Below, in pieces: positions 58,901 through 64,000 of a stretch of DNA of 64,000 nt. The DNA comes from Branchiostoma floridae. Lineage: Eukaryota; Chordata; Leptocardii; Amphioxiformes; Branchiostomatidae. The stretch spans positions 13,307,105 to 13,371,104 of the forward strand of contig NC_049992.1 of assembly GCF_000003815.2 (NCBI RefSeq). The letters are read 5' to 3'. The translations under genes and the position numbers were made by a program. Every line of letters starts with the position of its first letter. Position 1 is the first letter of the stretch. Under the pieces are notes generated by a model. That model was given only the letters and a program-made list of their open reading frames with translations, searched no databases and was not told where the DNA came from.

Positions 58901-59071
58901 AAATTAATGACAGAAATGTTTTAAAGAACTTTTGACCTCGCCCCGTTGCGTAACGTTGCGCAATCTGCATCGGAAGCATTGTAGAAGACGTTACCGCCAC
59001 TTAAAGAAAACCAAATGTCAGGAGTCCTTACTTACCGGGACAAACAATATCAGGGAGGCTTTTGATATCAT
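55806..59071 (-). CDS. TNFR-B: transmembrane death receptor, inverted paralogue
   Basis: In transcript order: 59036-59071, 58253-58622, 57430-57609, 57139-57198, 56529-56918, 56221-56357 and 55806-55985, 450 aa. The leader is MISKASLILFVP then AFVIGAES. The four cysteine-rich repeats include FCDWCEPGFYMNRVC, CLPCPWDEYTEHYNREYEC, CQCDDGYYRLFEFC and KCSRCKTGTFSSTISATEPC. A stalk, a span at about 238-258 (FFALIVLIAVPIGLIVYFVV), a Ser/Thr/Gln tail and a death domain (GDLWRQLAREQLDF ... VYQMLRAYVRRE) follow. Like its neighbours it is an OPG/DR6-type receptor with a death domain. It lacks the intron between repeats 1 and 2 and has an extra phase-0 intron inside the death domain. The ATG at 58659-58661 gives an alternative in-frame start but reads through what looks like an intron polypyrimidine tract. 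Confidence 0.88.
56221..56357 (-). CDS. TNFR-B exon 6: death domain, first half
   Basis: Reads LDHVGHICGEVGDLWRQLAR, then EQLDFSEGNCDGFNHDYQ, aligned to the death domains of the paralogues. Ends in phase 0, where the others have no intron. Confidence 0.85.
56529..56918 (-). CDS. TNFR-B exon 5: membrane span and cytosolic tail
   Basis: 390 nt. NITTKNNVTAG, then the span FFALIVLIAVPIGLIVYFVV, then a polar tail with QPPAHLPDQQPANDTNTEN. Donor gtagat. Confidence 0.85.
57139..57198 (-). CDS. TNFR-B exon 4: stalk
   Basis: 60 nt, phase 1 both ends. Reads ANARGTNTPETVDNATIAT, with one N-glycosylation sequon (NAT). Acceptor cgatag, donor gtaagc. Confidence 0.78.
57430..57609 (-). CDS. TNFR-B exon 3: cysteine-rich repeat 4
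   Basis: 180 nt as in both paralogues. Reads TKCSRCKTGTFSSTISATEP, then HTNCSVWDECVVRRGNRRMD and CGTCVTNGT. Confidence 0.92.
58253..58622 (-). CDS. TNFR-B exon 2: fused cysteine-rich repeats 1-3
   Basis: 370 nt, equal to 228 + 136 plus two codons, so it combines exons 2 and 3 of the paralogues. Acceptor tctattgtcttccccag. Reads WRHIDPLSGTILFCDWCEPG to CPIGHGVTKQ. Confidence 0.88.
58946..58963. promoter_or_regulatory. Paired C/EBP-type sites in TNFR-B intron 1
   Basis: TTGCGTAA (58946-58953) and TTGCGCAA (58956-58963) lie two bases apart. The second is the palindromic C/EBP consensus. Location about 75 bases inside the first intron. The function is inferred. Confidence 0.4.
59036..59071 (-). 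CDS. TNFR-B exon 1: signal peptide
   Basis: Twelve codons, MISKASLILFVP, then gtaagtaagg on the - strand. The length (36 nt) and phase match TNFR-A exon 1. It is too short for an ORF scan and was found by looking for the paralogous exon. Confidence 0.75.
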
Positions 59072-59713
59072 ATTGGCACATTATTACGCTGCAAATCCTA
59101 TATACAAAACCTAGATATTCCACCAAACGTCCAGTCTGCATACAGGACGATTTTTACATGTCTGGGCAAGTTAGGTGAATTTACCGGAACAGGTGTCAAA
59201 GGGCAGTACCTTAAGACCGCACGGACATGTGAATGTTGTTTAGTTATCTAAGCCATACAATTTTATGTTTATGACCGCGTTTCATATGTACAGTTCATTC
59301 TATTACCACTGATTATGCTTCAAACATGTTGATACAACAGTTGGTCTTATTTACTACTTAGTTCACTGCAATCTGAGACGTCATTTCACCATGAGAATAT
59401 GCTGGAATTCCTCTAAGACGAGGCCCAATTGTTTTTATGCGTCACGAAAAGACAGCAGGGCTAAGTTCGTAATTGATCAAATTATGCAATCCAAAACTTC
59501 TTGTAACGTTACTGTACTGCCTTTTATATTGGCCAGTGAACTACAGGTCAATGAACTTTAACCTTTAACTTGATTCAAAAAGCACGCAACATTCCGTGTT
59601 GGGACGGTAGAGGTGGGAGGGCGGCTGTCATGTAGCGGGATTTTTCCCGAACGTTCTAACACATTTAGAGGTAGATTCTACTCTTCTATCACAAGGTTCA
59701 GCCAGGAGTGGAC
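59072..59713. promoter_or_regulatory. Shared head-to-head promoter region of TNFR-B and TNFR-C
   Basis: Only about 640 bases separate the two start codons. It includes ggaattcc (59404-59411) and gggatttttccc (59637-59648, about 65 bases before the TNFR-C ATG), both close to Rel/NF-kB words but not exact 10-mers. No TATA box is obvious. Confidence 0.45.
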
Positions 59714-59755
59714 ATGTGGGCACTGTACACAATATGCTGTGGAATTCTATTGACC
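59714..59755 (+). CDS. TNFR-C exon 1: signal peptide
   Basis: 14 codons, MWALYTICCGILLT, and a gtaagt donor, phase 0. It joins INLLVRCEADEPP to make a typical leader. Confidence 0.82.
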
Positions 59756-62700
59756 GTAAGTAAGTTACTGTATTTAACGTTTAAATATATATGATGCTAA
59801 AACATCGGGTGTAGTTTCGATAACGTTACCGTTATAACGTTATATAGCAGGGGTTATCCCTGGCACCTCCTTGGTTATGATCAGTACGTAACGTTAAATC
59901 GAGTAAGTACATGTAACGTTACATGCTTCCAAGATACACATAAGTGTATTTTAACGTCATTTTAAAATGACATCTTTGGTATATAGCAATCCACTGTCCT
60001 CCGATTTTATCAATATCACTGCACTGTCAACCTCCCAGACCATCAGAAACTAAAACAGCAAACATGTTGGCCAGCTAATGTAACGTTATATGACAATCCA
60101 GAGTAATAGGCACAGTAAAATCTTTGCTACAAGTTTGCTATATTGATATAGTTTGCACTTGAGACAATTAAGTGACGTCAGACTTGCACGGCGCCGACAT
60201 TACCTCACCTGATGTGTTCAGTGAACCGTGATGAATATAAACAAGACTGATAGCTCTGTACTGTTCTCTGTATCTGAATCTATATAGCCGGTATAACTGC
60301 CCGAAAAGCTTCAGCCCAACAACAGGTGGTTCTGTGATACTATCACAGTACTAGACTGAACGACTTGTCACACATAAACCTTTGCACATTTAGTTGTAAT
60401 GAAGGTGATCCTATAGTAATAGGCAATGTATTCCACTTAACGATATTTCAGGGGAAAAACTAATATTTGAACAGCTTAATAACTCTGGTTACTCGAAGGC
60501 ATGACTACTTCTTGTTTTGCAGATTAATTTGTTAGTAAGATGTGAGGCAGACGAACCACCCCCCAAATGGGAATACTACAACCCGCTGTCAGGTGTAACA
60601 CTGCTCTGTGATTGGTGCGCTCCTGGGGAGTTCATGGTCACGGAATGTACGGAAACAACCGTCACACAGTGTCGCACATGCGCAGAGAACGAGTACACAG
60701 AACACTACAACCACGTCAGGGAGTGCTTCCGATGCAGGGAATGTCTGAAAGTAAGTGTCATTGTCATAAAAATCATTTTCTTTAAACATTACATGTATTT
60801 TATTTCATTTCCCATTGTGCGGTAGAAGGCCATATCGCAACACGAAGAACGGCAAGCTTTTTATATTTCAAATAATCGTGCATGTCTCTAGCAACCATAA
60901 CATCAGTTAGTTAAAAAACGTAGTCTGTCTAGTACTATTTCAGTATAGTAGTGTGATAACAGTGATTTTACCCCCTGTGAACCCAGGCCCACGAGCACGT
61001 CTTGTTAGGTTGCACACCTACCAACAACAGACAGTGCGTGTGTGAAGACGGCTACTTCCTGGCCTCAGAGTTCTGTTTTCAGCACACGAAATGTCCCATA
61101 CGCTATGGGGTCGTACAGAGAGGTACAGTATGCCTGTCTTTCTTAGATTAAATGTTAGACGGTTAACGACAATATTTGAAATGGAGATAATGCATAGTTT
61201 CATTGTGATATTACTTTCCCATTTTAGAATATATCCCTATTTTTGAGGATGCGTTATGCTTTAAAACAATGAATGCCATTTGCATTTCTCTATGAGTGCT
61301 AGCCTTACTGAAAAAAAGTCAAGAATTGTACATTTGAAAATATTCTTTCTCCTAAGGTACCCCCTGGAAGAACACCAAATGTAGACGGTGCAGTTCAGGC
61401 ACATTCTCTAACGTGGAGTCCAGCATGGCCACATGTAGGAACCACACGGACTGTGGGCCCATGGGGCTGTGTGTCACACAGAGGGGCAACAGGGGGGTGG
61501 ACAACGTCTGTGGAATATGTCCCCACTATAACACAAGTAAGGATGTATTTCGTGAACGTTGGGCTTACAGATCTAGATGAGATGAACACAAAATAAGATC
61601 TGGAACCGCTACCCAAACGCAATTTCTATCAATTCAATGCACGCTGTATTTATGAGTGGATTCCTAGTTCAACCCATTCTGTGGTAGATTTGTTGTCACA
61701 TTAAAGTGCACTTGCCCATCTTTTACACATAAACTACAGCAGCAGCACCAAAGTCTGAAGACAAAACATCTGTATCTACGGCAGGACCTACAGAGTTTGT
61801 CTCCGGTATGTGTGGCTTCAGTATCGGTAATGTTTGAGAGTTTGGGGATAACTAAAAGAATGCTATGGTATTATGGATGTCTTGGTGCACAGAATAAGAA
61901 TAAAATAAGGATATGCTAGATGACCAAAGGTAAGCTTTACCGGTCGACTATTCAAATATGCAAAGTAGATATCTTACACGTAGTCTGTGTAACACAAACT
62001 CTGCTGTCCAGGGCTGTAACTGACCCCTCCCCGCCGGCGGATGCTGGGCGGGCTGCTATAAGCGAGATTTAATCAGGCTATCTTACACGGTATTGCATTT
62101 AGACAAATGGGACGTCGGAAGCTATAGTTTATTATGCGTTTGTCAATCCTAAAATGATATTTTATATCAGCACCTAGGCAAGAAGACAACAACAATACTC
62201 GGAAACACGTCATTGTGACAGATGTAAGATGGGAGCCGATAGTTTACGTCACCATTGCCATAGTCATCCTTGCAGCAATCATAGGTATGTAAGGCACGGA
62301 TTTAATTCTGTAATTAGTTTCGTCAGGTTAGAAGAATTGGAATTGGCAAATTCTTCTTTACAACGATTCTTTCCTGCGTATGGGACGTTACGATTAACCG
62401 GGACGAGGGTGATACAAACTTAGTCACGTTTGGGATTCTGTTTCGCCGCAAAAGCGCCACCTATATCGGCTTCATAAAGCATAGATAAGCAGCACCCCAG
62501 TAAAGCTCTGAGTAACGTGTCTGACAAGCATTGAAATTTAAGCAGGAAAGATTCACTAGTTGTGAAGAAGAATATATCTTATTTCTTCACGTTGATGCTT
62601 GAAAATTTGTTCTGCCACATAAATATAACCATGTAATAACTTGTTACGACATGTTACGAAAGATTTCAAGAAAACTTCTTGTTCTTGTTTTCTTATTTTT

Positions 62701-63626
62701 TTGTTTTTAAGAAAACAATGGAATTTTGATGACACAGTACACGACATGTTACGAAAGATTTCAAGAAAACTTCTTGTTCTTGTTTTCTTATTTTTTTGTT
62801 TTTAAGAAAACAATGGAATTTTGATGACACAGTACATCGATTGATGTGAACTTAATCTTGGATGTTTTTACAGTTGCCGTTTGCTGCATCGTAAAGACAT
62901 TACGAAGACGACGGTCTGATACATCACATGGACTTCCGCCCCTACAGACAACGTTAGCAGGGAAGACACCCATAGTATCGTTTGTACATGTAGGAAAACC
63001 AAAAGGAAAGGAAAGTCCCCCCACCGAGCCTGACCAAGTAGGCTTCGAGACCCACCACACCCATGCTGCTGCTGCTGCAAGACAGACAACTTCCACTAGG
63101 AGAAACCCGTTAGCAATGACCCGTTTGGGTACTCCAACTGTGCCGAGACTTAGGAGAACAAAATCACGACAAAACGACGATGGTGAGTTTGCTACCGATA
63201 GTGTATCACAAAATGCAGATCTAAACACCTGAGCTACCTTAAACGGTCCTCTTAAAAACGTTGTAATTGCACGGTGATTAAAGGTAAGAAATTCATATTT
63301 ATAACACACTATTACTAATGCCAATGTTGTGTTACCAATTTCCAGAACTACGCCGCCGCCCCGGCACCCTAAATGATGTCGAACTCATCGTGGACGACAT
63401 CGGCGGCACCTGGAGGCACCTGGGCCGGGACCTGGGCTTCTCTGACGGCCGGCTGGACGGGTTTCAGAATGACTACCCCCTACAGCTGAGGGAAGCCGTG
63501 TTTCAGATGCTGCGCACGTGGATAGAGGAGAGGAGAGGGGACGTAACATTAGGGAGACTCATGGACGCTTTGAACAATGCGGGGAAACCGGAGCTGGCTG
63601 AGGCTCTACTTGAACAAACATCATAG
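59714..63626 (+). CDS. TNFR-C: transmembrane death receptor with OPG/DR6-type ectodomain
   Basis: Exons 59714-59755, 60523-60750, 60987-61122, 61357-61536, 61740-61805, 62171-62284, 62874-63182 and 63346-63626, 451 aa. Leader MWALYTICCGILLT into INLLVRCEA. The ectodomain is very like osteoprotegerin (PPKW-YYNPLSGVTLLCDWCAPG; CVCEDGYFLASEFCFQHTKC; KCRRCSSGTFSNVESSMATC; RNHTDC). The span is at about 242-263 (IVYVTIAIVILAAIIVAVCC), followed by a basic tail with a run of five alanines and a death domain from about 368 (WRHLGRDLGFSDGRLDGFQ). Vertebrate OPG is secreted with two death-domain-like modules, DR6 has a span and one; this gene has the DR6 plan. An intron inside the membrane span is unique to this copy. 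Confidence 0.92.
60173..60180. promoter_or_regulatory. Perfect CRE octamer in TNFR-C intron 1
   Basis: TGACGTCA within the first intron, as in TNFR-A. Shared position class rather than shared flanking sequence. Confidence 0.45.
60523..60750 (+). CDS. TNFR-C exon 2: first cysteine-rich repeat
   Basis: 228 nt. Reads WEYYNPLSGVTLLCDWCAPG to CFRCRECLK; osteoprotegerin has PPKYLHYDEETSHQLLCDKC. Acceptor ttgcag, donor gtaagt. Confidence 0.94.
60987..61122 (+). CDS. TNFR-C exon 3: cysteine-rich repeats 2-3
   Basis: 136 nt. Reads CTPTNNRQCVCEDGYFLASE, then CFQHTKCPIRYGVVQR, closely like osteoprotegerin around ECKEGRYLEIEFC. Confidence 0.93.
61357..61536 (+). CDS. TNFR-C exon 4: cysteine-rich repeat 4
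   Basis: 180 nt. Reads TPWKNTKCRRCSSGTFSNVE and RNHTDCGPMGLCVTQRGN, with RGVDNVCGIC. Confidence 0.93.
61740..61805 (+). CDS. TNFR-C exon 5: stalk
   Basis: 66 nt, same length as TNFR-A. Reads AAPKSEDKTSVSTAGPTEFV. The acceptor is an acagcag tandem site, so a one-codon shift is possible. Confidence 0.78.
62171..62284 (+). CDS. TNFR-C exon 6: juxtamembrane and first part of membrane span
   Basis: Reads APRQEDNNNNTRKHVIVTDV, then RWEPIVYVTIAIVILAAII. The intron falls inside the hydrophobic span, which the next exon completes with VAVCCIV. Confidence 0.85.
62646..62835. repeat. Perfect 95-bp tandem duplication in TNFR-C
   Basis: The unit starting acgacatgttacg and ending gatgacacagtac occurs at 62646-62740 and 62741-62835 with no difference seen. 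It ends 38 bases before the exon 7 acceptor and doubles a T-rich stretch. Confidence 0.95.
62874..63182 (+). CDS. TNFR-C exon 7: cytosolic tail
   Basis: Reads VAVCCIVKTLRRRRSDT, then a basic tail with KGKESPPTEPDQVGFE and HAAAAARQ. Acceptor tttacag, donor gtgagt. A 95-bp tandem duplication lies just upstream. Confidence 0.85.
63346..63626 (+). CDS. TNFR-C exon 8: death domain
   Basis: Reads LNDVELIVDDIGGTWRHLGR, then DLGFSDGRLDGFQNDY and QMLRTWIEERRGDVTLGRLM, ending at TAG 63624-63626. It closely matches the TNFR-A death domain. Confidence 0.94.
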
Positions 63627-64000
63627 CATACTGACACATACTGTTTGAAATGCATTGTATTTTGCAATGAATTCATGTAAAAGTATGAAATGTACAAATA
63701 TATACAAATATTTGTAAGAAATCCACCGGTAAAATTATTTCTTTTTACATTAACTACTAGTAGTAACTTGAAGGATAACAAAACATATCCCTCGATGGTA
63801 TCACCATATACCACAAGTATAAGTACAATTCATTGTAATAAACTAACAAACATTTTTGTCATGTTAACAAGTTTTAACGTGATATTCCCCTTACTGATAT
63901 CAACATGATATGCACCCATATCATGTATACAACTACAATGTATATCATACGTTATTGCAGCATTGTCCAATAGCAGCCTTATTATTTTTTAAAATGCTGC
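63627..64000 (+). other. TNFR-C 3' UTR and window end
   Basis: Non-coding AT-rich sequence; nothing further is recognised after the polyadenylation signal. Confidence 0.6.
63837..63842 (+). terminator. TNFR-C polyadenylation signal
   Basis: AATAAA about 210 bases after the TNFR-C stop codon, followed by T-rich sequence (catttttgtcatgtt). Confidence 0.55.

Overview
The window looks like animal genomic DNA from an invertebrate deuterostome, most likely a cephalochordate (Branchiostoma-like). It has spliced genes with GT-AG introns. Its RERE/atrophin and SEC62 are close to vertebrate orthologues, its death receptors resemble vertebrate osteoprotegerin/DR6, and its introns are AT-rich and full of small DNA-transposon remnants. 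The species call is inference. There is no bacterial or phage content and no CRISPR array. No rRNA or functional tRNA gene was recognised.

Layout. (1) 1-27110, + strand: the 3' two thirds of an RERE/atrophin corepressor gene, 12 exons from the SANT domain to the stop codon, with a long 3' UTR. The BAH and ELM2 domains lie upstream of the window. (2) 27111-38476: intergenic DNA dominated by four diverged copies of a ~1.67-kb tandem repeat (28550-35550). One copy carries a clean 991-bp DNA transposon with terminal inverted repeats and a 3-bp target duplication. (3) 38477-46459, - strand: a complete eight-exon SEC62 gene (426 aa) whose tail keeps an LC3-interaction-type motif. Its introns hold several hairpin or MITE elements and a tRNA-derived SINE. 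(4) 46472-50020: a nearly identical tandem array (A-B-B-A-B-A; A = 482 bp, B = 701 bp) starting 13 bp upstream of the SEC62 start codon, so the SEC62 promoter-proximal DNA is present three times. (5) 51126-63626: a cluster of three paralogous transmembrane death receptors (here TNFR-A, + strand; TNFR-B, - strand; TNFR-C, + strand). Each has a signal-peptide exon, four osteoprotegerin/DR6-type cysteine-rich repeats, one membrane span and a C-terminal death domain. A and B are tail to tail; B and C are head to head across ~640 bp.

The three receptor genes share exon lengths almost to the base (36/36/42, then 228+136 or the fused 370, then 180, then 66/60/66), which proves local duplication. They differ by single intron gains or losses. 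Their first introns and shared promoter contain NF-kB, CRE and C/EBP-type words, which suggests stress or immune control (inference). RERE (nuclear repression), SEC62 (ER translocation and ER-phagy) and the receptors have no evident functional link beyond being neighbours.
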